A stretch of 64,000 nt of DNA, taken from positions 20,313,930 to 20,377,929 of the forward strand of contig CM056383.1 of assembly GCA_029718625.1 (NCBI GenBank), in the 5' to 3' direction. The position numbers and the translations under genes are program-made. Positions within the stretch are counted from its first letter, which is position 1. Every line of letters starts with the position of its first letter. The notes below the pieces were generated by a model that searched no databases, was not told the DNA's origin, and saw nothing but the letters and a program-made list of their open reading frames with translations. The stretch comes from Synaphobranchus kaupii (lineage: Eukaryota; Chordata; Actinopteri; Anguilliformes; Synaphobranchidae). Below, piece after piece: positions 1-10,716 of the stretch.

Positions 1-839
1 TTAAGAATACATTTCTTGTTAATATGATCAACAGCTTATTTTATTTATCATGTTAAAATCAATTTAAATATGTCTAAGTGCAACAAATGCGGGACACAGT
101 TGTCACAGGATTGTACCCTAGCTCTTTCATGTATGATATCGCTTATTGTAGCTAGCTCTGTAGCGTAATGCGATGCTACCAGCCCGCCATCTACAGGGTG
201 AATAATAGCTACTGCAGCATTTACACTGATTTACAGTTGCCTATTTTTCTATCAGAGAGTAATTAAACGATCTTAACATTCATCACAAATCATTATTTAT
301 CACATATAATATCCATCAAAAAGTGTTGACTTCAAAGCATCTAAATTGACCACAGTTAACTTGCACATTGTCTGTAATCTCTGGACCACTAGGCTACATT
401 GAGTTTGCTGCGATTTGATGAGAGTAAGTTTTGTTTCACATGAACAAGTAACTTATTATGTAGGCTACTGTACGTACAGTGCAACAATGAACGGGAAATT
501 AAAAGCTTATGTTTTTTATTGGAGGTGATAACAGCGAACCAGATGATTGCATGTGCTTAATGTGCTGTAAGCTGCAGTTCCCTACGAATGAGTTTCCGTT
601 ATATTCCTCAAATTATTTAACTTACTTGTTAACAGGCTTTAACCTAATAGCATATGTCTGCTAGAAAATCTAATTTTAGTTTGTTCGGCAATTTTGTGCT
701 CGTCATTATGCCAGTCAATGGACTAGCTTCTCCAGACTTGCTATACAAATAGCACTCTCAGACACACTCGTGCATACGTCACGTGGTCCCAGTATGCTTT
801 GCGCAAAGGCTAACTGTAGCACTTAGCTTTCAGGCTTTA
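1..839. other. AT-rich non-coding DNA, nothing recognised
   Basis: I see no ORF, terminal repeat or RNA-like structure here. It is ordinary AT-rich non-coding sequence leading into the minisatellite. Confidence 0.5.
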
Positions 840-1276
840 TAGAAACAAGGATTTCTTTACAGAAATGAGAATCTCAATTTATAAATAAGGATTTCATTTT
901 AGAAATGAGGATTTCAATTTAGAAAAAAGGATTTCCATTTATAAATAAGGATTTCATTTTAGAAATGAGGATTTCAATTTAGAAAAAAATATTTCCATTT
1001 AGAAACAAGGATTTAATTTAGAAATAAGGATTTTGTTTTAGAAATGAGGATTTCTATTTAGAATTACGGATTTTATTTTGGAAACGGATTTATTTTTGGA
1101 AATAATGATTTAGTTTTAGAAAGGAGGATTTTAATTTAGAAATGAGGATTTTGTTTTAGAAACAAGGATTTCTTTTTAGAAAAGAGGATTTATATTTAGA
1201 AACAAAGATTTATTTTTAGAAATTAGGATTTATATTTAGAAACAAAGATTGCTTTTTAGAAATGTGGATTGCACCT
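840..1276. repeat. 20-bp minisatellite, about 21-22 units
   Basis: The unit is close to agaaatgaggatttcaattt and repeats about 21-22 times with point changes and a few short units. Early in the array a three-unit block (units starting ataaataagg, agaaatgagg, agaaaaaagg) is itself repeated, so there is a 60-bp higher-order period between about 881 and 1000. Later units diverge more. Confidence 0.9.
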
Positions 1277-1466
1277 CTCTTAATATTTAACTATTAGTGT
1301 ATTATCATCATAATTAAAGTACGTAAAATGTCTATAGATAATATACTGAATAATACACTGCAAGTATATTTTAATATACTGTTTATGTACTCTAAAGTGA
1401 GACACTACAATTGTGTTAACCCCTTCTCTGGCACAACCTTTTTTGAACACAAGCCTGCAAATACAC

Positions 1467-1853
1467 AGGGGCCTATTTCACAAAGCAGGATTACTGTGTT
1501 AGCTGGATAACTGCACTAAGTAAAACCTGGAACCAGAGGTGGAAAGTCCACGGGTCAGAAAGTAAAAGTCCTGCCATGTTTTTCTTCCACCCATGAACTG
1601 AGCCAGCTGATTTCACTAATTAGTTCTACCTCCTTGCTGAAGAATTGTGCTAATTAGCAAATCCAGGCGACTGGAGCAAAATACTGGGGAGGACTTTTAC
1701 TTTCTGAACCTGGACCTTCCACCTCTGCCTGGAACAGCTCTTTTTACTTCAGCCCATGTTCCAGATTGGGGAGGGTTCTACTGTTCTACGGTTTTACTCA
1801 GTGCAGTTATCCAGCTAACTCAGTAATCCTGCTTTGTGAAATACCCCCTGGTC
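1467..1853. mobile_element. Foldback MITE interrupted by a hAT MITE
   Basis: Left arm 1467-1527 and right arm 1789-1853 are inverted copies of about 60 bp (core tttcacaaagcaggattact), with few mismatches. I could not see a clean target duplication. Its interior is interrupted by the hAT-type MITE at 1534-1727, so this element is the older of the two. Superfamily unknown. Confidence 0.8.
1534..1727. mobile_element. hAT-type MITE, 194 bp, perfect 8-bp TSD
   Basis: It starts CAGAGGTGGAAAGTCCA and ends TGGACCTTCCACCTCTG, with extended inverted arms (…gaaagtaaaagtcc / ggacttttactttc…). The 8-bp direct repeat cctggaac is at 1526-1533 and 1728-1735. An 8-bp duplication plus CAGAGGTG ends is the hAT signature. 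No coding capacity. Confidence 0.92.
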
Positions 1854-3297
1854 TCTTCTGTAAGGTAACCCTTTGGAGTTTTTTTCCCAAGAGTCAGAAT
1901 TAGGCTACTCTTAAGTATTACTGAAACAAGGTAACAGAAGCTCAAGCAAAGTGGAAGTTTTTTCTCGCCTAAAAGATAATTTGTTTTGTTGGGATAAGGA
2001 TACCGACTTTACCATTATTTGTGTTATCTGTAGATATATGTGGAAAACATGGGGCTGTCGTTTTGATTTAGCCTGTTTTGTGTCATGTTACAACATAAGG
2101 AACCATTGTCACCAGGGTTCGAATTATACCTTAACTCTTGAGGGGGGGTCTATTAGTGGGGCTTGCTGGGACAAATTTTTTTTCCCACAGTACAACCATA
2201 TGTTCGCTTTGTTCACGATGTAATAATGACAGATAATGGGTCAAAATATAGCGAGGACCCCGTAATGTTAACATAGGCATACTGTAGATACACACATATC
2301 TCCTCGGGATACAGGGGGTTGTAACCCCTCAATAATCATAACTGGGCAGTACAAGTTTTTGACTTGGGGTAATTGTTTTTAAAAATGTGAAGTGATTTAT
2401 ATATGAATGTGCTTAAATTGTAGGCTAGTGAACCATGATGAAAATATCTGCATTGCCTTTCTTCCTCTTTTATGCACTTTTTGGGCACTGATAATCAATA
2501 CGTAAAGAATAAAATAAAACATTCTTTGAAAGGACACTTCTTGGTATTTTGACTTGATTAGAAGTATTCCTCCATGGGCATATTAAGTGCAACAAATATT
2601 GAGTACTCTACACATTCTTCTAATTTAATTGCTGAAATTTGTATTCCTGTGTTTTTCTACGTGGCTTGTACTTTTTGGCTTGGAAGTGGTCCCTCACCCT
2701 AAAAATCCAGGGGCTTGATGTTACGATAATGAGACTCCATGCTGATGAATTAATTGTGCTGTTGGATTCCGCCACTGTGGGGTAAATAGCAGATTCCTGC
2801 AACTCTGCATGGAGAAGAAAAGGTTTGTTAAGACTCAGGTGTGAGATTTTACTAATTAGCATTACAGCAGACCCACCAGGGATTTAATGAAATGCACTTA
2901 GACTATTTAAGGACATATGCAAGTCAGTCAAACCAAAACAAACCTTACTGGATTAATAAAGACTCAATAACATCTGCTTAGCTACTGGGAGTAAGAGATT
3001 TCTGACAAACAAAATGGTTGTCATTAAATGATTGGCACCCGATATTGCGATTGATTGGTCATACAAGAAAAGGACCTGCCTTTTCATGCTAAATGTGTCT
3101 CTTTATTATGGGAAGATTTACCATAGGTTTTAAGGTTTAACTTCTACCATTCTGGTCATGTAATCAGTAATAATACATGAGTTCATGAATTTTGTACCAT
3201 TTCTTCGGCTAGCCTGCAAAATACACCTGGACAAGGTGAACTCTGCTTGTCTACCATGGCTGAAAGACATGATGGTTTGTAGCCATTTGGATTTACT
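1854..3297. other. Non-coding DNA, nothing recognised
   Basis: No supported gene or repeat. The short ORFs here (for example 1951-2223) have no recognisable motif and look like chance open frames. Confidence 0.5.
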
Positions 3298-3309
3298 TCA
3301 AACTATTTT

Positions 3310-3592
3310 ATTTATTTATTTAATTTTTATTTTTTCCCCCCCGATTTTTCCCTTTTTCTCCCAATTTGGTAGCCAATTAGTAGTCCAGCTCTCCCAGGGC
3401 TGTCTATGTGCGACGATTCTCTCCGAGTCCCTCCCCCCTCTCCGGGAGCAGCCGTCAATTGCCACTCCCTCAAGGTACCGGCCATGCTCAGATCTGGCAG
3501 GACCGGGGATTGGGGATCGAACCCCCAATCCTCGGGGCGCAACCGCACAGACAGAAAGCCTGCGCCTTTGTCTGCTGCACCACCAGGGCGGC
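3310..3592 (-). mobile_element. tRNA-derived SINE, minus strand, 12-bp TSD
   Basis: Read on the minus strand, the element opens with a tRNA-like head: an A-box-like tggtgcagcaga near 3582 and a B box ggttcgatcccc near 3520. A GC-rich body and an AAATAAATAAATA-type tail at 3310-3330 follow. The direct repeat tcaaactatttt flanks it at 3298-3309 and 3593-3604. Several overlapping ORFs in this stretch are shadows of the GC-rich SINE. Probably a 7SL-free, tRNA-headed fish SINE; family not named. Confidence 0.9.
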
Positions 3593-3891
3593 TCAAACTA
3601 TTTTCTTAATGATAGACCTGCATATGGACCAATGCAAGCAAGGTTGCTGAATTAGAGATGCTCAATATTATACAGGAATGAACAGACCCTAAATTACCAT
3701 CTTAATAATTTGGTTAAATTTTTTTTTTTCTATTTCAGTAGCTGCCAATGCTACATTAAAAAAAAAAGTCTCTATGTAGCTGAATCGAAACACACATATT
3801 TCCGTGTAGTTCCTAAAAAGTTGACAGAGGAAATAACTTAATCTTGAAGGTCTCTTATTGTTACAGTATTTTATCATCATCATCATCATCA

Positions 3892-4383
3892 TCATCGTGT
3901 CTCTTCGTGCCAGAAGGCACATAAGTCTTCAATATCCTTTTTCCAACCCTTTCTGTCCAGCGCTGCCACCTTGGCTTCCTTCCAGCTTTTCCATCCTGCT
4001 TTATTCCGTTCTTTCTCTACCGTCCTTCGCCACGTTGTTTTCGGCCTCCCTCTTGCTCTGCTACCCTCTGGTGCCCATCCTAACGCTGTTATGCAATCGT
4101 TCTCCCCCTCTTTCCTTAGTATGTGACCTATCCATCTCCATCTTCTGCTCCGTATTTCACTTTCAATGTTCTCCATCTCTGCCAATTCCTCCACCTTCTT
4201 ATTTGAAACCTTTTCCCACCATCTTATCCTGAGTATTCTTCTGAGGCATCTACATTGGAAGCTGTTTAGTCTCCTTTCGTCTATTTTAGTAATCTTCCAA
4301 GTTTCGCATCCATATAACAATACCGGTCGAACTAGTGTCTTGAACAGTCTTTGGTTCGCCTCCCTATTCCTCTTGTTGCCCAT
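3892..4383 (-). pseudogene. LINE C-terminal segment after RT
   Basis: The continuation of the RTE-type polyprotein in a shifted frame. It carries LVRPVLLYGCETW, RRLNSFQCRCLRRIL, RRWRWIGHILRKE and ARGRPKTTWRRTVEKE, a run of motifs typical of the tail of RTE/RTEX-like LINE proteins. Its overlap with the RT frame at 4332-4383 marks the frameshift. The stop lies close to the (GAT)n tail, as expected for an element with a very short 3' UTR. Confidence 0.82.
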
Positions 4384-5290
4384 ATTTTCCCTAGCCTCTG
4401 AAATGCACCACGTGCCTTCTGTAACCTGCTCTTGATGTCTCTATTTCCCCCTCCTTCTTTGTCCACTATGGCTCCTAAGTACATACACTCTTCAACATCT
4501 TCTACCTGCTCATTGTTCACCACTAATATGTCATTGCTTCTAGCCTGCTCAGTCCTCAAAGTCTTGCACTTTTTTGCATTAAGTTTTAGGCCAACTCTGT
4601 CTGCTTCCTCCATCAATCTATCAGTCTTCTCGCGTAGGTCGTTAAACTTGGACGACAGTAGTGCAATGTCGTCTGCAAAGTCGAGATCCTCAAGCACCGT
4701 AGTGAAATTCCATCGTATCCCTCTTCTCCTGTCTGCTGTTGTTCTTCTCATGACCCAATCGATGACCATTAAGAATAAGAAACCTGACATTACACACCCT
4801 TGCTTAATCCTGAACCAATCTGACATCACATCTCCATCGATCACTGCACATTTAAAACCCTCGTAAATTCCTGTTATCACTCTCACCATCTTGCTTGGTA
4901 TTCCATACCACTTCATGATGTTCCATAGGCTTTCTCTGTGTACTGAATCGAAGGCTTTTTCAAAATCCACAAAATGCATGTACATTGTTGCTCTCCATTC
5001 ATTTGCTTGTTCTAAAATGTTCCTCAGGATGAAAATATGTTCTGCTGTACTTCTTTTTGGTCTAAAACCAGCCCGTTCCTTACGTAGTTTCTTGTCCACA
5101 CCTGACTTGATGCGTTCCATTAACATTCTGCAGAATACTTTACTAATGACTGGTAATAGTGTCACTCCTATCCAATTATTACAATCGCATAAATCACCTT
5201 TCTTGTATATCTTAATGATTAGTCCTTTCTTCCACAATTCTGGCCACTCTTCCGTACTCCATAGTCTGTTATACAGATCCTTTCCAAAAA
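4332..5290 (-). pseudogene. LINE reverse transcriptase domain
   Basis: The RT fingers and palm of the RTE-type LINE. Motifs in order: WKKGLIIKIYKKGD, NWIGVTLLPVISKVF, RAGFRPKRSTAEHIF, FVDFEKAFDSVHR (motif A, catalytic Asp), IKQGCVMSGFLF (motif B) and LDFADDIALLSS (motif C, FADD box). The thumb follows to about 4375, where the frame shifts into the C-terminal segment at 3892-4383. Catalytic Asp residues remain, but the frameshift and the upstream Tc1-like insertion leave no intact polyprotein. The first codon assigned by ORF calling (5237) is only an internal Met; recognisable LINE sequence (DLYNRLWSTEEWPEL) extends upstream to about 5285. Confidence 0.88.
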
Positions 5291-5990
5291 ATTAGAATAT
5301 CATGGAAAAGTTTTTTTTTTCCATAATTCCATTCAAAAAGTGAAACTTTCATAGATTATAGATTCATTACACACAAAGTGAAATATTTCTAGCCTTTATT
5401 TGTTTCATTTTTCATAATTTTGGCTTACAGCTCCAGAAAACCCCCAAAACAGTATTTCAAGAAATTAGAATAGTGTGTCGAAAATCAGCATTTACTTCAG
5501 TTATTTCAGAGAATTAATGTTTTAGACTGAGTGTCACACTATCATCTAATTTACTCAAAACACCTGCAAAGTTTATCTCAGTTTGGTTCATTATGGGGAA
5601 GACTGCAGACTTGACAATTGGCCAGAAGACCATCATTGACACCCTCCAGAAGATGGGTAAGCCACAAAAGGTCATCGCTAAGGAGGCTGGCTGTTCACAG
5701 AGTGCAGTGTCCAAGCATATCAATAGAAAGTTTAGTGGAAGGGAAAAATGTGGCAGGAGAAGGTGCACATGCAAAAGAGATGTCCGTAGGCTTCAGCGGA
5801 TTGTCAAGCAAAGACGATTCCAAAATTTGGCGGAGATGCAGAGGGAGTGGACTGAGGCTGGAGTCAGTGCTTCAAAAACCACCACGTACAGACGTATCCG
5901 CCACGTACAGACGTATCCGGGACATGGGCTACAACTGTCGGATTCCTCAAGTCAAGCCACTCCACTTTCTCCGAAATAACTGAAGTAAAT
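5290..5990 (+). mobile_element. Truncated Tc1-like transposon inside the LINE
   Basis: The left end has two related direct repeats, caaaaaattagaatatcatg near 5287 and caagaaattagaatagtgtg near 5459, the IR/DR layout of Tc1-like elements. A transposase N-terminus follows. On the right only an inner scrap of the opposite inverted repeat survives: ctccgaaataactgaagtaa near 5957 is inverted to ttacttcagttatttcagag near 5491. The middle and end of the transposase and the outer right terminus are gone. It is flanked by LINE sequence on both sides. Confidence 0.82.
5593..5983 (+). pseudogene. Tc1-like transposase N-terminal remnant
   Basis: It encodes the paired-like DNA-binding region of a Tc1/mariner transposase. 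The frame from 5593 reads MGKTADLTIGQKTIIDTLQK, then VIAKEAGCSQSAVSKHINRK (first helix-turn-helix) and RQRRFQNLAE-like sequence of the second. Near 5885-5915 the block acgtacagacgtatccg is present twice and shifts the frame. After it, the expected MGYNCRIPQVKPL continues in the frame that ends at 5983. All DDE catalytic residues are missing, since the gene stops at about residue 125 of a usual 340. It cannot make active transposase; a truncated DNA-binding protein is conceivable but there is no sign of selection. Confidence 0.85.
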
Positions 5991-6540
5991 GCTGATTTTC
6001 TTAAAAATTTTCTTAAGATCTCTTCTTCTTTCACTGGGTTTGCTGGGTCCTCTCTATTTAATAATTCACTGAAGTGTTCTACCCATCTCTGCAACCTTTC
6101 TTGCGTTCTTGTCTTCATCATCCCTTTCTTGTCTTTTACACCTATTGCTTGCCTTTTCCTTTGCCCAACTATCGTCTTAGTTATGATGTAAAGCTCTTTA
6201 CTTCTACCACTCTCGGCTGCTTTTTCTGCTATCTCAGCCTTCTCTTCTAACCACGTTCTCTTATCCTCCCTCGCACTCTTTTTAACCTCCTTATCCTTTG
6301 CTTTGTATTGTTTTCTTCTTTCTTTCAATCGTTCTGATCTTGTACTTTCCATCTTTAACTTTGCCTCTTTCCTTTCACTAACTTTCTTCCATGTTTCATC
6401 GCTTATCCATGTCTTGCTCTGCTTCTTCGTCTTCCCAATGATTTTCTTTGTAGCTTCTCTATATACCTCCACAAAGCAATCGTGTTCTTTCTTTGGGTCT
6501 TCTATGTCTCCTAACACTTGAAACCTGCTCTTCACTTTGG
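5991..6540 (-). pseudogene. LINE linker between endonuclease and RT
   Basis: A lysine/glutamate-rich segment typical of the region between endonuclease and RT in RTE-like LINEs. It contains the motif RWVEHFSELLNREDP near its C-terminal end, followed by VKEEEILRKFL. The LINE frame then runs into the Tc1-like fragment at about 5990, and the remaining residues of the open frame (to 5864) come from the insert. By comparison with the usual layout of this family, a few dozen residues between this motif and the RT fingers are missing here, so the insertion was accompanied by a deletion. That size is an estimate from family knowledge. Confidence 0.75.
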
Positions 6541-6559
6541 CATTGTATTTCTTCCTGAT

Positions 6560-7552
6560 CTACTCATTCTGCAAAATACGTACATCGAAATGTACCCTCC
6601 TCTTCGTCTCTCCTCTCCTCTTCATCAACTTTAGTCTCACTTTAGCTCTTACAAGATAATGGTCACTATATATGTCTGCTCCTCTCATCACTCTTGTGTC
6701 CATTATTGACGTCCTCATGTTTCCATTTACCATAATGTGGTCGATATGATTTAGCGTGTTCCCATCCGGGGAACTCCAAGTCAACTTATGTATCTCTTTG
6801 TGGGGGAATATAGTCCCAGTTATAATTAGTCCATTCATACTGCAGAAGTCACATAATCGTTCTCCATTGTCATTCATGTCTCCAGTTCCATACTTCCCCA
6901 TCACTTCCTCTCTGTTTGCATTGTTGTCTCCCACCTTTGCATTCAGGTCTCCCATCACCACAATCATGTCATGCTTGTTGCAGTCTGTTAAAGTGTCCTG
7001 TAATTGATTGTAAAATTCATCTTTGTCTTCATCTTTCGTGTCGTTGGTTGGTGCATAAGTCTGTATTATTGTCAGTTTTTTGTATCTTGAGTAAAACCGA
7101 GCTTTGACTATTCTTTTGCTAATCGGTGTCCATTCTAGCATGGTTCTCTTTGCCTTCACACTCATCATTATGGCTACTCCCCCTTGATGCACTTCATTGT
7201 CACCTACATATACTACTGTCTCACAACTTTGCAGCGTTGTTGAGCCCATCCCCTTCCACCTGCTCTCACTTATTCCTAATATTTCAATTCCATATTCTCT
7301 CATCTCTTTGGCTACTTGCGCTGTTTTTGATGTATCTGTCATAGTTCTTACATTCCAGCATCCTATGCTAATCTGTATTTTGGGGGCTACTATAGATTCT
7401 ATCGGCCTTTGGGCTTCCCGCAGGCTTTGACCCATAAGCGTCATTCCGGCCTCAGTAGAAGCACTCCCAGTTTGGGTTGTGTCAAAGGATATGTTTTCAG
7501 TTTCAGTAACAAAATGTTTTTTACGGGGTAGGGACGTTAACCCTGCGCCCAA
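6560..7552 (-). pseudogene. LINE APE-type endonuclease domain
   Basis: A 330-residue open frame encoding the apurinic/apyrimidinic-type endonuclease that nicks target DNA to prime reverse transcription. Visible motifs in order: ISIGCWNVRTM near residue 61, LGISESRWKGMG (catalytic Glu region), QTYAPTND, VVMGDLNAKVGD, then LNHIDHIMV and YSDHYLVRAKV (Asp-His pair). All expected catalytic blocks are present, so this part is well preserved. The first about 50 residues are weakly conserved leader, and the true start is uncertain. The frame ends at 6560, and the rest of the polyprotein continues in another frame at 6535, so a frameshift or stop separates them. Confidence 0.88.
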
Positions 7553-7850
7553 CCCCCAACCTGGAGGTCCAGGGGATCACTCTTTGTCTGGTCTCTACCC
7601 TTCGACCTGTTTGGCTTGGGTGGCCCTACCAGGAGTTCAAGACTCCCGCCGACATAGCTCTAGGGGTCATAGAGACAAGCAAACTGCCCCACCACGATAA
7701 GGTGATGATCCCGTCGGAACAGACAGTATTTTATAGAAACTAAATAATATATCCACACTCTAGTACAGTCCAAGGTCAGTGATTTGTATGGCTTGCTTTG
7801 ATTTAATGCAGTATAAAAATTAGGAAAGCAACTTGTATTTGGAAAATATA

Positions 7851-8642
7851 CAGTTGCAAGAAAAAGTATGTGAACCCTTTAGAATTTTCTGTATATCTGC
7901 ATAAATTCGATCTAAAATGCGATCACATCTTCATCTAAGTCCTAAAACTTGATAAAGTGAACCCAACTCAACAAAAAACACAAAAAACATTATTCTTTAG
8001 TAGATGTGGATGGATCACTTTAAGGGTTTCTTCTCCTGACTTTTTTCCCCATAGAGTTCTATAGGAAAATGAGTCAGGAGAAATAACCCTTGCAGTGATC
8101 CATCCACATCTACTCCATATCTGGCCACAGAGTGATGGTTTGGGGCTCGTTTGATACCTCAGACCCTGGATGACTTACAGCCATTTAGCCAGTCATGTGT
8201 TCCATAATGTACGAGTGTAATTTACAGCTGAATCTAGTCTCACCCCCCAATTCCCATAAAGATCCATTCAAATGCAGAGTGGTTATAGTATCGCTTGTAA
8301 CAGTACCTGAAAATAAGATATTGAGAGCCTTTTGATATTGATGGGTCGCAGACTTCAGGAAGTAACAGCATGCAAAGGATATGCGACCAAATATTAAATA
8401 TGATACTTTAAAAATATGTATGATCCAAGGGTTCACATACTTTTTCCAACAAAGCATTTAATGTTGGATAATTTTGCTCAATAAATAAATTATAAAAGAA
8501 TAATGTTTTTTGTGTTTTTTGTTGAGTTGGGTTCACTTTATCAAGTTTTAGGACTTAGATGAAGATGTGATCGCATTTTAGATCGAATTTATGCAGATAT
8601 ACAGAAAATTCTAAAGGGTTCACATACTTTTTCTTGCAACTG
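7851..8642. mobile_element. Tc1-type MITE A with long TIRs and shared core
   Basis: A 792-bp element flanked by TA (7849-7850, 8643-8644). The terminal inverted repeats are about 150 bp, near-perfect, and begin CAGTTGCAAGAAAAAGTATG. The centre (about 8003-8388) is the inverted version of the core found in elements at 36847-37714 and 59459-60198, ending ggatatgcgacc near 8388. Within it, 8001-8115 folds on itself (aagggtttcttctcctgact against agtcaggagaaataaccctt). No transposase; mobilised in trans. Confidence 0.92.
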
Positions 8643-8788
8643 TATATTATGTGACATCACAAAGCATGACAGACTGAGCTAGATGGCAAAACAATTTGTG
8701 CTTAGTGTGATACAGTAGCCTATACAGCAATGTGTTTTGAGTTGATGTGTGATCTCCTTCAGGAAGCTGAGGCACTGTAATGGCTAAC

Positions 8789-8823
<35 letters not shown>

Positions 8824-10433
8824 TGGCGCCTTGTGTGAAATATACAGGAAAACCAAATGTTATATAAAAAAGAAAAATCAATCACCCTGTCCACCCACTT
8901 CTGTGAATTGCGAAAGAATGAAGCAATCATTATAAATCAGAATGTAACTATTCATTTAGCTTTTTATTCTGTTCTCCAAGTTCTTAGCTGCTGAGGTAAT
9001 TACAGCTGTTAGTGTGAAAGAAATAGCAGGTTAATTCAAGCATGTTTTTTATATCCTTTCTGTCTTCTGCAACAGGTAAGCTAAAGTAATTTAACTTTAA
9101 AATATGCCCCTGCTCAGATTCTCTACAGTCACATACTTCCTGTCTCTGCAAAACAACTGTGCTTGATTTGCTTAACAGGCACAGGCCTCTTCAAAATTCC
9201 TGCAAAACTCCCCCAACGCCCATTGCTAGTTTGGCTCTGATTGTTATGCAATGGGCAATGGGTCATATAGAAACAAATTTAGCACCCAAGGCTTAGGTCT
9301 GTCTCATTAGGTTCCCTGTCAATATTTTCCTCTTGTGGGAGCTTTATTCATTTAGCCAGGCTACTACTATTTCTATTGATGGTGCTGTAAGGTCTGACGG
9401 TGTACTTCACAGTGAGAAACTGAGCATGTCCTAAAATGGACACCGTAGGATGGGACCGATTGTCACCAGAAAGAGACCAGCTTCACATTGTCTTTCTGTC
9501 ACAATAGGTCAACAGGATACTTTGCACCTCATCACCCCATGGAAGTCAGGGTCATTCTTATTCAATTGCCATGTGTCCAGTTTCTCACCATTATAAATAC
9601 AGTTGATTTTGGGCTGGATGCATATTGAGACAAAGTGAATTAACAGTCTGTGACATTTGCAAATTGCATTAGTGGAACAACCCTCTGCCTTAAGGGCCTC
9701 ATTCACCAACCATTCTACAAACAAATTTGTTCTTAAGACTTTCTTTTAAATGTTTTTATGAACATTCTGGGGTTCACCAATGTTTTCTTACTTGGGATTT
9801 TTTCTTGGGTAGAACAGAAGCTCAGAACACAAACATCAGTGTTAAATATCAGTGTTTTTAACTGGATAACTCGCTACTTTTTAGATTGCTCTCAAAAATG
9901 TCAGCAGTCACACAAGAGTGAACTGTGTGTGCCTTTCCAGACATAAAACTCTTTGTAAAGTAATATGCCTCAAAATGTAGTTCCACCCTGCAAAAGTCAT
10001 CCTATTGCCGTGACAATTGTGCCAAAAAATATATAGATGTAAATCATACATTTACCCTTAAAACTTGTAGAAAATTTAAGTGTGATTTGAGTGGGAACTT
10101 GGTGAAAACTTGCAAGACATACCGTCTGCTGATGGTCGTCGGTGTGGCAATGTTACTGGGAAGGTTAAGTGTGGGAGCCACGTGAGTGACAGCTCTCTCT
10201 TCCCATGTTTGTCTGGGACATATGGAGAGGTGCCACTGTGGTGATTAATTGTTTGTGGCCACCTGTCGGTCTGCTTTGTCCTTAAGTACTAGGGGGTTGG
10301 CTGTGTGGCAGGAGATGGGTTGGGGGAGGTGGAGGGAGGCAGGTGACATGCGGTACAACAGGTCGCTTGTGGTAACCCACTGGGCTGGGCTCCTCTGACC
10401 AATGCTTGTCTGTCACCTGTATCAATGGTCCTG
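8643..10433. other. Non-coding DNA with one (GT)n run
   Basis: No supported gene. A (GT)n microsatellite lies at about 8791-8819. The remaining short ORFs have no recognisable motif. Confidence 0.5.
8791..8819. repeat. (GT)n microsatellite
   Basis: About 14 GT units after tgtttgtg. Confidence 0.95.
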
Positions 10434-10436
10434 AGC

Positions 10437-10716
10437 CTGTATTCATGAAGCATCTAAGAGTAGGAGTGCTGATCTAGGATCAGGCTTCCCCTGGCTGTAT
10501 TATAACGCTATTCAACATGAGGAAAATGGCCAAACAGATCCTAGTTCACAGTCCGTATTCATATAGCATCTCAGAATAGCTGATCCAGGATGCTATATGC
10601 TATCTAAGCATACTGCTGATCTAGGATGCTATATGTTATCAATGCTTAATGCTATCCACAGAAGGCAAAATGCCAAACTGATCCTAGATCAGAGTCTACA
10701 TTTGTAAAGTACCACA
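10437..10716. mobile_element. MITE-like repeat, CTGATCTAGGATCAG type
   Basis: The left end reads gtattcatgaagcatctaag then gtgctgatctaggatcagg. The right end is its inverted counterpart (gatcctagatcagagtctac, near 10680-10705). Between them the motif recurs in partial form (gtattcatatagcatctcag at about 10554), suggesting internal duplication or nesting. Similar sequences are common short DNA-transposon derivatives in ray-finned fish; superfamily not assigned. Confidence 0.65.

Larger units (their letters stand above)
3875..7722 (-). mobile_element. RTE-type LINE, near full length, minus strand
   Basis: An endonuclease/reverse-transcriptase LINE read right to left. It begins near 7722 with a GC-rich leader (cttatcgtggtggggcag), has the endonuclease at 6560-7552, a linker at about 5991-6540, RT at 4332-5290 and a C-terminal part at 3892-4383, and ends in a (GAT)n tail at about 3875-3897. 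A 12-bp direct repeat, acagtattttat, flanks it at 3863-3874 and 7723-7734. The short microsatellite tail and the endonuclease-RT order suggest RTE or RTEX; the exact clade is inferred. A Tc1-like fragment interrupts it at about 5290-5990. The reading frame is broken in several places, so it is dead. Confidence 0.88.

Noticed and set aside
840..1276. CRISPR-like regular repeats
   Set aside because: Units are contiguous 20-bp repeats without unique spacers, in a eukaryotic context; it is a minisatellite.
3185..3655. Open frames of 156, 89, 80, 70 and 67 residues
   Set aside because: All lie across the GC-rich tRNA-derived SINE on both strands and share no conserved protein features.
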